This document shows positions 1 to 8,746 of a stretch of 64,000 nt of DNA, in pieces; position 1 is the first letter of the stretch, and the number at the start of each line of letters is the position of its first letter. The stretch is from Mycolicibacterium sediminis. GTDB lineage: Bacteria; Actinomycetota; Actinomycetes; Mycobacteriales; Mycobacteriaceae. A program made the position numbers and the translations under genes. The stretch lies in assembly GCF_010731735.1 (NCBI RefSeq), contig NZ_AP022588.1, positions 3,410,001 to 3,474,000 on the forward strand, written 5' to 3'. Under the pieces are notes generated by a model that was not told the DNA's origin, made no database searches, and saw only the letters and a list, made by a program, of their open reading frames with translations.

Positions 1-195
1 GTCGTCGAGGATGTCGTCGGCCTGCCGTGCGAAGCCGTACAGCGCGTGCACCGCGGGGCGCTGCTCCGGCGCCAGCAGACGGGTCGCCAGGAAGAACGTC
101 CGCCCGTAGAGGGCGTTGATCTGCCGGCACTGCCGGTAGGCCTCGCGCAACTCCGGATCCCGCACCCCCGCGGCGTCCAGTTCCGACGAGATCAT
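1..195 (-). CDS. crtB: Phytoene synthase, N-terminal part (cut by window edge)
   Basis: The 65 visible residues form the start of a phytoene synthase, which joins two geranylgeranyl diphosphates into phytoene, the first carotenoid. The visible stretch ends with the first aspartate-rich motif ADDILDD, preceded by the sequence YGFARQ, typical of squalene/phytoene synthases. The ATG at 195 overlaps the crtI stop as ATGA, so it is translationally coupled to crtI. The rest of the gene, including the second aspartate motif, lies outside the window. Assignment rests on the motif and on the crtE-crtI-crtB order. Confidence 0.85.
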   Translation of the reverse strand, partial: MISSELDAAGVRDPELREAYRQCRQINALYGRTFFLATRLLAPEQRPAVHALYGFARQADDILDD

Positions 196-1703
196 CCCCG
201 GACCGCCTCGATGGCGGCGCGCCGGACCGGTTGCCCGGTGATGCGGTCCGCCGCAAGGCGTCCCGACATGATCGCGGTGGGCACGCCGACGCCGGGAACG
301 GTGGACGACCCCGCGAGCACCACGTTGTCGACGCCGCGCACGGTGTTGGCGGGACGGAACGGCCCGGTCTGGCCGAAGTTGTGCGCGAGCGCGAAGGGCG
401 TTCCGTCGATCATGCCCTGGCGGGCCCAGTCCGAGGGATCCACGACGTGCAGGATCTCGGCGTCCTCGCCGACACCGGGGAGGCGATCGCGCATCGTGTC
501 GAGCATGCCCTCGACGTACTCCGAACCCGTTGCCGCCCAGTCGATCTTGCCCAGGGAGGTGTTCGGTGCCGGCGCCAGCACGTAGAGCAGGTCGCGACCC
601 TCGGGCGCCAGGGTGGGATCGCTCGCGGTCGGCCGGGTGACCAGCAGCGAGGGGTCACCCATCACACGACCCTCGTCGATGATGTCGCGGAAGGTCTGGT
701 CCCACGCGTCGCCGAACAGGATGTTGTGGTGTCCGGCCGTCTGGTCGTCGACCGCCTTGCAGCCCACGTGCGCGATCACCGCCGACGGTGCCGGTCGCAA
801 CTTCACGACGCGGCGCGGGGTGTGGCCCAGCATCCGGTAGGTCTGGGGCAGCTCCGTCGTCAGCACGAACGCGTCGCCGGTCACCCGCTCGCCGCCGTCG
901 GTGACCGCCGCGCGGACGCGGCCACCGGACACGTCGAGCGAGTCGATCGTCGTGTCGTAACGGAATTCGACTCCGGCATCCGATGCGGCCGCGGCCATCG
1001 CGTCGGGCAGCGCGCGTACGCCGCCACGCGGGAAGTACACGCCCGCCACGGTGTCCATGTAGGCGATGACGGCGTACACGGCCAGCGCGCGCTGCGGCGG
1101 CACGCCCGCGTAGAGCGCCTGGAACGTGAAGACGCGCTTGAGGCGTTCGTCGGAGACGAACTTGCCGACCATGGTCTCCCAGCGCCGGAAGCCGCCCATC
1201 GCGGTGAGTCGCGCGAGCTGCGGTGTCAGCAGGGACAGGGGGGAGTCGAAGTTGGACCCGATGAAGCCGTCGAACTCTACCTCGTACAGCTTGGTGAGCC
1301 ACTTGCGCATCTCGAGGTAGCCGTCGGCCTGACGCCGGTCGGCGAACCTCTCGATCTCCGTGGCCATCGCGTCGGCGTCACTGCGGACGACGAGGTGGCT
1401 GCCGTCGGCGAAGCGCGCGTGGTAGCCGGGGTCGACCTGGTCGAGTTCGAGCCGCTGCGCCATCGTCTCCCCGACGGCGGCGAACGCGTCGTCGATGATG
1501 TCGGGCATGGTGATGACGGTCGGTCCGGTGTCGATCTTGTAGCCGTTCACGTCGGCGCGGCCCACGCGGCCCCCGGGATGTGATCCGCGTTCGAGCACGG
1601 TGACCCGCCGGCCGCGGCCCGCGAGCTGCATCGCGGCGGACAGTCCCGACAGGCCTGCGCCCACCACGACGACGTGGTCGGTGGCGCCGGTGACGGTACG
1701 CAT
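192..1703 (-). CDS. crtI: Phytoene desaturase (CrtI-type)
   Basis: This 503-residue protein is a FAD-dependent phytoene desaturase that would convert colourless phytoene into lycopene or a related polyene at the membrane. It has the N-terminal dinucleotide-binding motif [10 protein letters not shown] (about residues 15-25) followed by the [11 protein letters not shown] segment. Near the C-terminus it has the CrtI signature with [12 protein letters not shown] and [10 protein letters not shown] longer reading frame starts upstream, but that part only reads crtE out of frame. The ATG at 1703 overlaps the crtE stop by one base (TGATG) and is the natural coupled start. It overlaps crtB by four bases, so crtE-crtI-crtB act as one operon. 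Confidence 0.9.
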   Translation of the reverse strand: MRTVTGATDHVVVVGAGLSGLSAAMQLAGRGRRVTVLERGSHPGGRVGRADVNGYKIDTGPTVITMPDIIDDAFAAVGETMAQRLELDQVDPGYHARFADGSHLVVRSDADAMATEIERFADRRQADGYLEMRKWLTKLYEVEFDGFIGSNFDSPLSLLTPQLARLTAMGGFRRWETMVGKFVSDERLKRVFTFQALYAGVPPQRALAVYAVIAYMDTVAGVYFPRGGVRALPDAMAAAASDAGVEFRYDTTIDSLDVSGGRVRAAVTDGGERVTGDAFVLTTELPQTYRMLGHTPRRVVKLRPAPSAVIAHVGCKAVDDQTAGHHNILFGDAWDQTFRDIIDEGRVMGDPSLLVTRPTASDPTLAPEGRDLLYVLAPAPNTSLGKIDWAATGSEYVEGMLDTMRDRLPGVGEDAEILHVVDPSDWARQGMIDGTPFALAHNFGQTGPFRPANTVRGVDNVVLAGSSTVPGVGVPTAIMSGRLAADRITGQPVRRAAIEAVRG

Positions 1704-2839
1704 CAGGCGGCCCGATCCGTGCAGACGGCCACCATGTTGAGCAGGGCGGTCCGGGCGGCGTCGGGGATCTGGTCGGTGTCGATCCGGTCCAGTGCGCGGG
1801 TGATTCTCTCGTCGATCAACTGCTCGATCCATTCCGCCGCGCCGGTGGCGGCGATCAGGGTGCGCCAGCGTTCGACGTCACCATCGTGGAGTTCGTCGGC
1901 ATCCATCAGCGCCGACATCTCGGCGCGGGTGGTGGTGTCGGCGAGCTGGTGTGCGGCGACGACCACGCTGGTCGCCTTCCGCTCCGACAGGTCCGAACCC
2001 GCCGGCTTTCCGGTGACGTCGGGGCTGCCGAAGACACCGAGTAGGTCGTCGCGCATCTGGAAGGCCTCGCCGAGGGCGTCGCCATATGCGCCGAGGCGGG
2101 TCATCACCCGCGGACTGCAGTCGGCCATCGCCCCGCCGACCTCGAGTGGCCGGCGCACGGTGTAGTTGCCGGACTTCCGGCGCGCGACTTCGAGCACGTG
2201 TTCGAGCGTAGGCAGTTCCGCGGCATCGTTGACCAGATCGGCGAACTGCCCGATGGCCAGTTCGGCACGCATGTGGTCGTAGCGGGGCCAGGCCCGCCGC
2301 AGGGCGTCGTCGCCCACGCCGCTCTCGCGCAGCATCTGCTCCGCCCAGACCAGGCAGAGGTCGCCCAGGAGCACCGCCGCCGAGTCGCCGAAGCGTTCCG
2401 GTGAGCCCGACAGTCCGCGGCCGCGGTGCCAGTCGGCGAATTGGACGTGCGCCGACGGTCGGCCTCGGCGCAGCGGCGACGCGTCCATCACGTCGTCCTG
2501 CAGGAGGGCGAACACGTGCAGCAGCTCGAGGCTGCCGGCCGCGGACAGTGCGGCCTCGTCGTCGTCGGCGCGGCACAGCCACCCGATGTACATGAAGGTC
2601 GAGCGCACGCACTTGCCGCTGTCCAGGAACCCGGCGAGCACGTCGCGCGTGACGTCGACGGTGGTGTCGACGAGGCCGGGAGCGCAGCGGGTCGCGAAGA
2701 ATTCACCCACGTTGTCGAGGACGGCGTCGCGGAATGCGAGACGCCAGGTCTCGAAGTCGCTCTCCGTGACGAGGCCGAGCGTCGCGACGGGTGCGGTGGT
2801 CAGGGTGCGCGCTAGCGCGGTCCGGCTCGCCACGCTCAT
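1703..2839 (-). CDS. crtE: Geranylgeranyl diphosphate synthase (polyprenyl synthetase)
   Basis: This 378-residue trans-isoprenyl diphosphate synthase makes the C20 precursor for phytoene synthase. The first aspartate-rich motif is LLQDDVMD and the second region is MRDDLLG; between them are the usual helices with RRGRPSAH. It is first in the carotenoid operon and is followed by crtI with a one-base overlap. The ATG at 2839 (protein starting MSVASRT) was preferred over an upstream in-frame start at 2935, whose extra 32 residues look non-coding. The start is the least certain part. Chain length is inferred from context; a role in menaquinone or other prenyl chains cannot be excluded. Confidence 0.85.
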   Translation of the reverse strand: MSVASRTALARTLTTAPVATLGLVTESDFETWRLAFRDAVLDNVGEFFATRCAPGLVDTTVDVTRDVLAGFLDSGKCVRSTFMYIGWLCRADDDEAALSAAGSLELLHVFALLQDDVMDASPLRRGRPSAHVQFADWHRGRGLSGSPERFGDSAAVLLGDLCLVWAEQMLRESGVGDDALRRAWPRYDHMRAELAIGQFADLVNDAAELPTLEHVLEVARRKSGNYTVRRPLEVGGAMADCSPRVMTRLGAYGDALGEAFQMRDDLLGVFGSPDVTGKPAGSDLSERKATSVVVAAHQLADTTTRAEMSALMDADELHDGDVERWRTLIAATGAAEWIEQLIDERITRALDRIDTDQIPDAARTALLNMVAVCTDRAA

Positions 2840-2965
2840 CGGTCTGCCGTTGCACGAATGGGCACGTCGCGGAACATACCCATCATTCGGTACGACAAGC
2901 GCCGAGGATGGGTGTGACGAACCGCACGGTGACACCCTCCGGCGACGCTGCTCTCTGCGGCGACG

Positions 2966-4426
2966 TCAGTTCCGCCCGTCCCCGTCGGTCCCCGGCGCGA
3001 GCGAGGGCATCCTCCTGACCCCGAACTCGCGTCGCAACACCGTGCGGGCGGCGTAGTAGCCGGCCATGCCGTGCACGCCACCGCCCGGTGGCGTCGCCGA
3101 CGAGCAGAGGTAGGCACCGCGGATCGGCGTGCTCCACGGGTCGATCCGCGGCGTCGGGCCGGTCAGCGCGCTGACCATGTTGTTGCCGCCGACTCCGATG
3201 TCGCCTCCGACGAGGTTGGCGTCGTGGTCGGCGAGCCGGGCGGCGGGGATGCTGCGGACGCCGACCACCAGATCTCGGAATCCGGGCGCGAAGCGTTCGA
3301 AGATCCCGGTGACCGCCTCGGCGGCATCGAGGGTGGAGCCCGCGGGCACGTGAGCGTAGGTCCACAGCGGGCGGCGACCGGCGTCGTCGATCCGGGCGGG
3401 ATCCGCCAGATGTGGCAGGGCGGCGAGCACCATCGGCCACTCGGCGTGCCTGCCGTGCGCGATCTCGGCCTCCGCGTGCGACATCTGCGCGCGCGTCCCG
3501 CCGAGGTGCAGCGTGGGCGCCGACGCCAGTCTGGGGTCGGTCCACGGGATCTCGCCGGACAGCACGAAGTCGACCTTCGCCACGCCCGGCCCGAACCGGT
3601 AGCGCTGCAACGCCTTCGAGTATCTCGGGGGAAGCGCGTCGCCGTAGATGCCGAGCAGGGCGGTGGGAGCCGTGTCGTAGAGGACCACGCCACCCGGTGG
3701 ACGCGTCACCTCCTCGCCGATGACGAGTTCCCCACCGTGGGCGCGGAGATCGGCGATCAACGCATCCGGGATGGCCTGCGAGCCACCGACGGGGATCGGC
3801 CAGCCGACTGCGTGCGCGAGGGTCGACAGCATCAGGCCCGCACCCGATGACACCAGCGACGGCATCTGCGAGATCGTATGTGCCGCAACGCCACTGAATA
3901 GCGCTCGCGCATCCTCGCCGATCAGGGTGCGCCACAGCGGCGTGCCCTGGGCCAGCAGCCGGGGAGCGACCCGCAGCGCCGCGGGGATGGACGGGGGGAT
4001 CGACCGCTTGTCCCCGAGCAGCAGACCCACCACGCCGTCGCAGTCCGCCGCCAGCGGGCCGAGCAGCCGCCGCCAGGAGGCGCCGTCGTCCAACTCGGCG
4101 CACGTCCGCTCGATGTCGCGGTAACCGATGGCCGCCGGCCGCCCGGGTAGGGGATTGCCGTAGGAGATCTCCGGCACCTCGAGGCGCACACCCCGGGCCC
4201 GCAGGTCGAATTCGGCGAAGAACGGCGAGGCCAGCGCCAGCGGATGCACCGCCGAGCAGATGTCGTGGCTGACGCCGGTGAACTCGGGATCGGGCAGTGT
4301 GCGGGCTCCACCGCCCGCGGTGGGCTGCGCCTCCACGACCCGTACCGACAATCCGGCGCGGGCGAGGACGACCGCGGCGCTGAGCCCGTTCGGTCCGCTG
4401 CCCACGACGGTGACGTCGACGTCCAC
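2966..4426 (-). CDS. FAD-dependent phytoene-dehydrogenase-like oxidoreductase (Rv2997-like)
   Basis: This 486-residue protein is a flavin amine-oxidase/CrtI-superfamily enzyme. The N-terminus has the FAD-binding motif VVGSGPNGLSAAVVLARAG, and the C-terminus has GGDIGVGGNNMVSAL and CSSATPPGGGVHGMAGYYA, typical of NAD(P)/FAD carotenoid-like oxidoreductases. Its place divergent from serA matches what I recall for Rv2997 of M. tuberculosis. The substrate is unknown; a carotenoid or isoprenoid is possible given the crt operon downstream. The reading frame remains open far upstream, over serA, but that is antisense shadow. The GTG at 4426, six bases after GGAGGA, is the best start; a GTG at 4432 directly abuts that site. 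Confidence 0.8.
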   Translation of the reverse strand: MDVDVTVVGSGPNGLSAAVVLARAGLSVRVVEAQPTAGGGARTLPDPEFTGVSHDICSAVHPLALASPFFAEFDLRARGVRLEVPEISYGNPLPGRPAAIGYRDIERTCAELDDGASWRRLLGPLAADCDGVVGLLLGDKRSIPPSIPAALRVAPRLLAQGTPLWRTLIGEDARALFSGVAAHTISQMPSLVSSGAGLMLSTLAHAVGWPIPVGGSQAIPDALIADLRAHGGELVIGEEVTRPPGGVVLYDTAPTALLGIYGDALPPRYSKALQRYRFGPGVAKVDFVLSGEIPWTDPRLASAPTLHLGGTRAQMSHAEAEIAHGRHAEWPMVLAALPHLADPARIDDAGRRPLWTYAHVPAGSTLDAAEAVTGIFERFAPGFRDLVVGVRSIPAARLADHDANLVGGDIGVGGNNMVSALTGPTPRIDPWSTPIRGAYLCSSATPPGGGVHGMAGYYAARTVLRREFGVRRMPSLAPGTDGDGRN

Positions 4427-4471
4427 GTGCACTCCTCCGTAGGGCGGCTTGGGACCTCCATTACAGCCCAC

Positions 4472-4477
4472 TAGGCT
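4472..4477 (+). promoter_or_regulatory. Leaderless -10 element of serA
   Basis: The hexamer TAGGCT fits the mycobacterial SigA -10 consensus TAnnnT. It ends six bases before the GTG start of serA, where no ribosome-binding site is seen, so transcription would begin at or next to the start codon. The same TAGGCT at similar spacing precedes two other genes in this window. Inferred from spacing only. Confidence 0.5.
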
Positions 4478-4483
4478 GACCGC

Positions 4484-6070
4484 GTGAGTCTCCCCGTGGT
4501 GTTGATCGCCGACAAACTGGCCGAGTCCACCGTCGCCGCACTCGGCGACCAGGTAGAAGTCCGCTGGGTGGACGGCCCGGACCGGCCCAAGCTGCTCGCT
4601 GCCGTCCCCGAGGCCGACGCGCTGCTGGTGCGCTCGGCGACCACCGTGGACGCCGAGGTCCTCGCGGCCGCGCCGAAGCTGAAGATCGTCGCCCGCGCCG
4701 GTGTCGGTCTGGACAACGTGGACGTCGACGCGGCGACCGCGCGCGGCGTCCTGGTCGTCAACGCACCCACGTCCAACATCCACAGTGCCGCCGAACACGC
4801 GCTGGCGCTGCTGCTGTCGGCGGCGCGCCAGATCCCGGCCGCGGACGCCACGTTGCGCGCCCACACCTGGAAGCGCTCGTCCTTCTCGGGGACCGAGATC
4901 TTCGGCAAGACGGTCGGCGTCGTGGGCCTGGGCCGCATCGGCCAGCTCGTGGCCCAGCGGCTCGCCGCGTTCGGCGCCCACATCACCGCCTACGACCCGT
5001 ACGTGTCGCAGGCGCGCGCCGCCCAACTCGGCATCGAACTGCTCACCCTCGACGAGCTGCTGGGCCGGGCCGACTTCATCTCGGTGCACCTGCCCAAGAC
5101 CAAGGAGACGGCGGGGCTGATCGGCACCGACGCGCTCGCCAAGACCAAGCCGGGCGTGATCATCGTCAACGCCGCGCGCGGTGGCCTCATCGACGAGCAG
5201 GCCCTGGCCGACGCGATCACCAGCGGACACGTGCGCGGAGCCGGTCTCGACGTCTTCTCCACCGAACCCTGCACCGACAGCCCGCTGTTCGAGCTGCCGC
5301 AGGTCGTGGTGACCCCGCACCTCGGCGCGTCGACGGCCGAGGCGCAGGACCGGGCCGGCACCGACGTCGCGGCCAGCGTGCGTCTGGCGCTCGCGGGCGA
5401 GTTCGTGCCCGACGCGGTGAACGTCGGCGGCGGCGTGGTCGGTGAGGAGGTCGCGCCGTGGCTCGACCTGGTCCGCAAGCTCGGACTGCTGGTGGGCGCC
5501 CTGTCCGCCGAACTGCCCACCAACCTGTGCATCCAGGTCCGGGGCGAACTGGCCTCCGAGCAGGTCGAGGTGCTGCGCCTCTCCGCGCTGCGCGGCCTGT
5601 TCTCCGCCGTGATCGAGGATCAGGTCACCTTCGTGAACGCGCCCGCACTGGCCGCCGAGCGCGGCGTCGAGGCCACGATCGACACCGAGCCCGAGAGCCC
5701 CAACCACCGCAGCGTCGTCGACGTGCGTGCGGTCGCCGCCGACGGGACGACCGTCAACGTCGCGGGCACCCTGTCGGGACCGCAGCTCGTCGAGAAGATC
5801 GTCCAGGTCAACGGACGCAACCTCGACCTGCGGGCCGAAGGCGACAACCTGATCGTCAACTACGACGACAAGCCCGGTGCGCTCGGCAAGATCGGCACCC
5901 TGCTCGGCAGCGCCGGCGTGAACATCCTCGCCGCGCAGCTCAGCCAGGACGCCGACGGCGACGGAGCGACGATCATGCTGAGGCTGGACCGCGAGGTCCC
6001 CGCCGAGGTCCAGGAGGCGATCCGCAGCGACGTCGACGCGTCCACCCTGGAACTGGTGGATCTGTCGTGA
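4484..6070 (+). CDS. serA: D-3-phosphoglycerate dehydrogenase
   Basis: SerA oxidises 3-phosphoglycerate to 3-phosphohydroxypyruvate with NAD, the first step of serine synthesis. The 528-residue length equals the mycobacterial type I enzyme as I recall it. It has a NAD-binding motif [11 protein letters not shown] at about residues 148-158, the dehydrogenase signature with [11 protein letters not shown], and [10 protein letters not shown] holding the catalytic histidine region. It also has a long C-terminal part with the intervening domain and an ACT domain, which would bind serine for feedback control ([17 protein letters not shown]). GTG start, probably leaderless. Its stop overlaps the leuB start as GTGA. 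Confidence 0.97.
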   Translation: MSLPVVLIADKLAESTVAALGDQVEVRWVDGPDRPKLLAAVPEADALLVRSATTVDAEVLAAAPKLKIVARAGVGLDNVDVDAATARGVLVVNAPTSNIHSAAEHALALLLSAARQIPAADATLRAHTWKRSSFSGTEIFGKTVGVVGLGRIGQLVAQRLAAFGAHITAYDPYVSQARAAQLGIELLTLDELLGRADFISVHLPKTKETAGLIGTDALAKTKPGVIIVNAARGGLIDEQALADAITSGHVRGAGLDVFSTEPCTDSPLFELPQVVVTPHLGASTAEAQDRAGTDVAASVRLALAGEFVPDAVNVGGGVVGEEVAPWLDLVRKLGLLVGALSAELPTNLCIQVRGELASEQVEVLRLSALRGLFSAVIEDQVTFVNAPALAAERGVEATIDTEPESPNHRSVVDVRAVAADGTTVNVAGTLSGPQLVEKIVQVNGRNLDLRAEGDNLIVNYDDKPGALGKIGTLLGSAGVNILAAQLSQDADGDGATIMLRLDREVPAEVQEAIRSDVDASTLELVDLS

Positions 6071-7089
6071 CGACGAAGCTGGCCGTGATCGCCGGCGACG
6101 GCATCGGTCCCGAGGTCATCGCCGAGGCGCTCAAGGTTCTCGACGTCGTCCTGCCCGGCGTCGAACGCACCGAGTACGACCTGGGCGCCCGTCGCTATCA
6201 CGCGACGGGGGAGACGCTGCCCGACGGCATGGTCGAGGAACTCAAGGGCCACGACGCCATCCTGCTGGGTGCGATCGGCGACCCGTCCGTGCCCAGCGGT
6301 GTCCTGGAGCGTGGTCTGCTGCTCACGCTGCGCTTCGCCCTCGACCACCACGTGAACCTGCGTCCGTCCCGTCTTCTGCCCGGGGTCGAGAGCCCGCTGT
6401 CGGGAAACCCGTCGATCGACTTCGTCGTGGTGCGCGAGGGGACCGAGGGGCCCTACACCGGAACCGGTGGCGCGATCCGCGTGAACACGCCGCACGAGGT
6501 GGCCACCGAGGTCAGCCTCAACACGGCCTTCGGCGTGGAACGGGTCGTCCGTGACGCGTTCGCTCGGGCGGACAAACGTCGCAAGCACCTCACCCTCGTC
6601 CACAAGACCAACGTGCTGAGCTTCGCCGGCAGGCTGTGGTCGCGCATCGTCGAGGAGGTGGGGCGCGAGTACCCGGAGGTCGAGGTGGCCTACCAGCACG
6701 TCGACGCCGCGATGATCCACCTGGTGACCGACCCCGGACGGTTCGACGTGATCGTCACCGACAACTTGTTCGGCGACATCGTCACCGACCTCGCTGCGGC
6801 GGTGTCCGGCGGCATCGGACTCGCGGCCAGCGGCAACATCGACGCCACGCGGACCAACCCGTCGATGTTCGAGCCCGTCCACGGCAGTGCGCCCGACATC
6901 GCGGGCCAGGGCATCGCGGACCCGACCGCGGCCATCATGTCGGTGGCGCTGCTGCTCGAGCACCTCGGGGAGGACGCTGCGGCGGCCCGCGTCGATCGCG
7001 CCGTCGGCGAGCACCTCGCGACCCGCGGTGACCAGAAGCTGTCGACCTCGGCGGTGGGCGACCGGATCGTCGGCCTGCTCGGGAGCTGA
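6067..7089 (+). CDS. leuB: 3-isopropylmalate dehydrogenase
   Basis: LeuB oxidises and decarboxylates 3-isopropylmalate in leucine synthesis, using NAD. The 340-residue protein starts [16 protein letters not shown], carries the substrate-binding arginines around [10 protein letters not shown], and has the family signature [13 protein letters not shown] with the metal-binding aspartates. It also has [14 protein letters not shown] near the C-terminus. The GTG at 6067 overlaps the serA stop by four bases; a longer open frame beginning at 5458 only reads serA in another frame. leuC and leuD lie 50 kb away at the other end of the window, beyond the lipid locus. Confidence 0.96.
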   Translation: MTTKLAVIAGDGIGPEVIAEALKVLDVVLPGVERTEYDLGARRYHATGETLPDGMVEELKGHDAILLGAIGDPSVPSGVLERGLLLTLRFALDHHVNLRPSRLLPGVESPLSGNPSIDFVVVREGTEGPYTGTGGAIRVNTPHEVATEVSLNTAFGVERVVRDAFARADKRRKHLTLVHKTNVLSFAGRLWSRIVEEVGREYPEVEVAYQHVDAAMIHLVTDPGRFDVIVTDNLFGDIVTDLAAAVSGGIGLAASGNIDATRTNPSMFEPVHGSAPDIAGQGIADPTAAIMSVALLLEHLGEDAAAARVDRAVGEHLATRGDQKLSTSAVGDRIVGLLGS

Positions 7090-7416
7090 TCAGACCCGCT
7101 CGTGCACCGACTCGACGGTGTAGACGTGCGGGTCGAAGCCCTCCGCCACCTCCGCGGCGGCGCGCATGTGTATCTGCGCGGTCGGGTCGGACTGCATCGC
7201 GACGAACGCCTCCACGCTCCGCCACTGCGCGTAGTTGACCACCCGGGTGCCGTCGGTGCTGACGTGGATGTTGGCCGAGATGAAGCCGGGGACGAATTGC
7301 ATGACCTTCTCGGTGGCGTCGACGAGCAGCGCGGCCAGCTCGTGGGCGCGGTCCGGTCGGACGGTGAAGACGTTGATCAGCGTGGCGTGCTCGGCGTGGG
7401 GCGTGATGGTGGTCAT
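7090..7416 (-). CDS. Antibiotic-biosynthesis-monooxygenase-domain protein
   Basis: This 108-residue protein is a single ABM domain, a dimeric ferredoxin-like fold found in small cofactor-free oxygenases, haem-degrading enzymes and proteins of unknown role. Features typical of the family are INVFTVRPDRAHELAALL near the N-terminus, the central PGFISANIHVS strand, and NYAQWRSVEAF. The ATG has a good site, AAGGAGA, five bases upstream. It is divergent from a marR gene with a shared 59-base control region, so MarR probably regulates it. Its stop directly abuts the leuB stop in convergent orientation. The substrate is unknown. Confidence 0.8.
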   Translation of the reverse strand: MTTITPHAEHATLINVFTVRPDRAHELAALLVDATEKVMQFVPGFISANIHVSTDGTRVVNYAQWRSVEAFVAMQSDPTAQIHMRAAAEVAEGFDPHVYTVESVHERV

Positions 7417-7431
7417 CTGTTCTCCTTTGTC

Positions 7432-7472
7432 AGGTTCCTTACTGTCGCACCGTAGCGCGATGTAAGGTTCCT
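7432..7472. promoter_or_regulatory. Operator-like repeat between ABM gene and marR
   Basis: AGGTTCCT occurs twice (7432-7439 and 7465-7472), 33 bases apart, which is about three helical turns. The longer segments AGGTTCCTTAC (7432-7442) and GTAAGGTTCCT (7462-7472) also form an imperfect inverted repeat. The pair spans the divergent promoter region and ends three bases before the marR ATG, the position expected for MarR autoregulation. Inferred, no binding data. Confidence 0.5.
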
Positions 7473-7475
7473 GTC

Positions 7476-7913
7476 ATGTCGAAGGATGGCGTCGAGTCCG
7501 GTGCGGGGTACCTGATCAAGCGCGTTCAACAGTCGCTGCGACGACACTGCGATGCCGCACTTCGGCCCACCGGCCTCACGATGGCGCAGTACACGGCGTT
7601 GCGGGCGCTGGCCGACCATCCCGACGCGTCGGCATCGGAACTGTCGCGACTGTGCTTCGTCACGCGCCAGTCGCTGCAGGACGTGCTCGCGGGGCTGCGC
7701 GCGGAGGGTCTGGTGCGCAACGCCGAACGTACGTCCGGGCGGGCCACGGCGCTGGCTCTGACGGATGGCGGGCGGTCGCGTCTCGCGGCGAGTCACGACG
7801 CGGTGCTACGCATCGAGGAGTCGATGGTCGACGGACTGGTCGATGGCGACCGCCGCCGGTTGGAAGATCTGCTGACCCGGTGTGCGAACAATCTCGAGGC
7901 AGGGCCCGTGTGA
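7476..7913 (+). CDS. MarR-family transcriptional regulator
   Basis: This 145-residue protein has the MarR winged-helix layout. An N-terminal dimer helix is followed by TMAQYTALRALADHPDASASELSRL, the recognition helix around VTRQSLQDVLAGLRAEGLV, and the wing with RNAERTSGRATALALTDGG. It probably represses itself and the divergent small monooxygenase through the repeat at 7432-7472. The ATG at 7476 follows the repeat with no clear ribosome-binding site, so the transcript may be leaderless. The stop overlaps the start of the next gene as GTGA, so the two are coupled. The ligand is unknown. Confidence 0.88.
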   Translation: MSKDGVESGAGYLIKRVQQSLRRHCDAALRPTGLTMAQYTALRALADHPDASASELSRLCFVTRQSLQDVLAGLRAEGLVRNAERTSGRATALALTDGGRSRLAASHDAVLRIEESMVDGLVDGDRRRLEDLLTRCANNLEAGPV

Positions 7914-8503
7914 GCCGCCTTCGTGACGCCGTGACGCTGGAACACCAGTGCTGGTCGTTCGCCGTGGGTTCGACGTTCTTCGCCGTCGCGACGGTGCCCG
8001 GCCTGCCTACGTCAGCGACCCTGGCCAACGTGCTGTGCTTCGTCGGATCGTGGTTCTTCACCTGCGCCGCGTGGATCCAGCTGGTTCGGTCGTCCCCCGA
8101 GGGCACCGTCGAATGGTATTCGGCGGCAACGCAGTTCGGTGGGACGGTGCTGTTCAACGTGAGTACTGGAGCGGCCGTCTGGGCCCGTGCCGTGCTTCCC
8201 GAGCGAGGCCTGGTCTGGGCACCGGACGCGACGGGGTCCGCGGCGTTCCTGCTGAGCGGCGTCCTCGCCGTGGTCGTGGTGAACGCCGGCGTCGGGCGCT
8301 GGGCGCCGGGATGCGTCGAGTGGCAGTCGGGGTGGATCAACCTGGCCGGCTGTGTCGCCTTCGCGGTCAGTGCGGTGTCGGCGTTCGTCACGGCGGCCGG
8401 GGCTGCGGTCGACCCGGCCGTGGCCGCGGCGGGAACGTTCGTCGGTGCGCTGTGCTTTCTGGTGGCGGCGTTACTGCTGCTGCCCGCCGCGCGACGACTG
8501 TGA
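7910..8503 (+). CDS. Putative six-helix membrane protein
   Basis: I do not recognise this gene by name. The 197-residue product appears to cross the membrane about six times. Hydrophobic segments lie near residues 16-30, 38-58, 75-95, 110-128, 143-165 and 172-192. There are few charged residues and the C-terminus is short, ending AARRL. The GTG start at 7910 overlaps the marR stop by four bases, which sets the start and makes it part of the marR operon. It might be a transporter-like or sensing protein linked to the MarR ligand, but nothing in the sequence proves this. Confidence 0.7.
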   Translation: MSRLRDAVTLEHQCWSFAVGSTFFAVATVPGLPTSATLANVLCFVGSWFFTCAAWIQLVRSSPEGTVEWYSAATQFGGTVLFNVSTGAAVWARAVLPERGLVWAPDATGSAAFLLSGVLAVVVVNAGVGRWAPGCVEWQSGWINLAGCVAFAVSAVSAFVTAAGAAVDPAVAAAGTFVGALCFLVAALLLLPAARRL

Positions 8504-8526
8504 CGACCAACACTGGTGAACGACTG

Positions 8527-8555
8527 TTTACAAGAACTCCGATCTCCGTTACCGT
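8527..8555 (+). promoter_or_regulatory. SigA-like promoter upstream of leader RNA
   Basis: A -35-like TTTACA at 8527-8532 and a -10-like TACCGT at 8550-8555 are separated by 17 bases, the ideal spacing. Transcription would start near 8562, directly at the foot of the long stem described in the next entry. Inferred from consensus alone. Confidence 0.45.
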
Positions 8556-8561
8556 GGCTGG

Positions 8562-8690
8562 CGTCGACATGGCCGGAGCGGGACTACCAAGTGGGCCAGT
8601 TTTCGGTGGTGACCGTCGCCGCGGATGCCCGATTGGGGGCATGCAGTCTCGCGAGATGCCCTCTCCGGCCATGTCGATACCCCTTTTAGG
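8562..8690 (+). ncRNA. Possible structured leader RNA of the 8747 methyltransferase
   Basis: A 15-base-pair stem joins 8564-8578 to 8663-8677 with no mismatch and encloses 84 bases. Inside, the segment GGGCAT at 8637-8642 can pair either with ATGCCC at 8625-8630 or with ATGCCC at 8656-8661, but not both. That is the arrangement of a switching RNA. A second enclosed helix is possible between ACTACC (8584-8589) and GGTGGT (8605-8610). Four T residues follow the stem at 8684-8687. I cannot match it to a riboswitch class I know. It could also be a small RNA or a long operator-like inverted repeat. Confidence 0.4.
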
Positions 8691-8746
8691 CGGTCCCTCA
8701 CGGCGCCGCACGGGGTCTCCTCGGTTTCGTGTGCTTAGCTGACGAC

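Noticed and set aside
1704..1832. Extra 43 residues at the N-terminus of phytoene desaturase
   Set aside because: The segment is an out-of-frame reading of crtE; the coupled ATG at 1703 is the usual start for the FAD-binding fold.
4427..5707. Upstream extension of the Rv2997-like gene to 913 residues
   Set aside because: The extra part lies antisense to serA and shows no protein family features; a well-placed ribosome site sets the start at 4426.
5458..6066. Long N-terminal extension of leuB within serA
   Set aside because: Arg/Gly-rich out-of-frame reading of serA; the GTG at 6067 gives the family-normal N-terminus.
8562..8690. Known M-box, SAM-IV, cobalamin or c-di-AMP riboswitch
   Set aside because: None of the conserved core sequences I know for these classes could be found; kept only as an unknown structured element.
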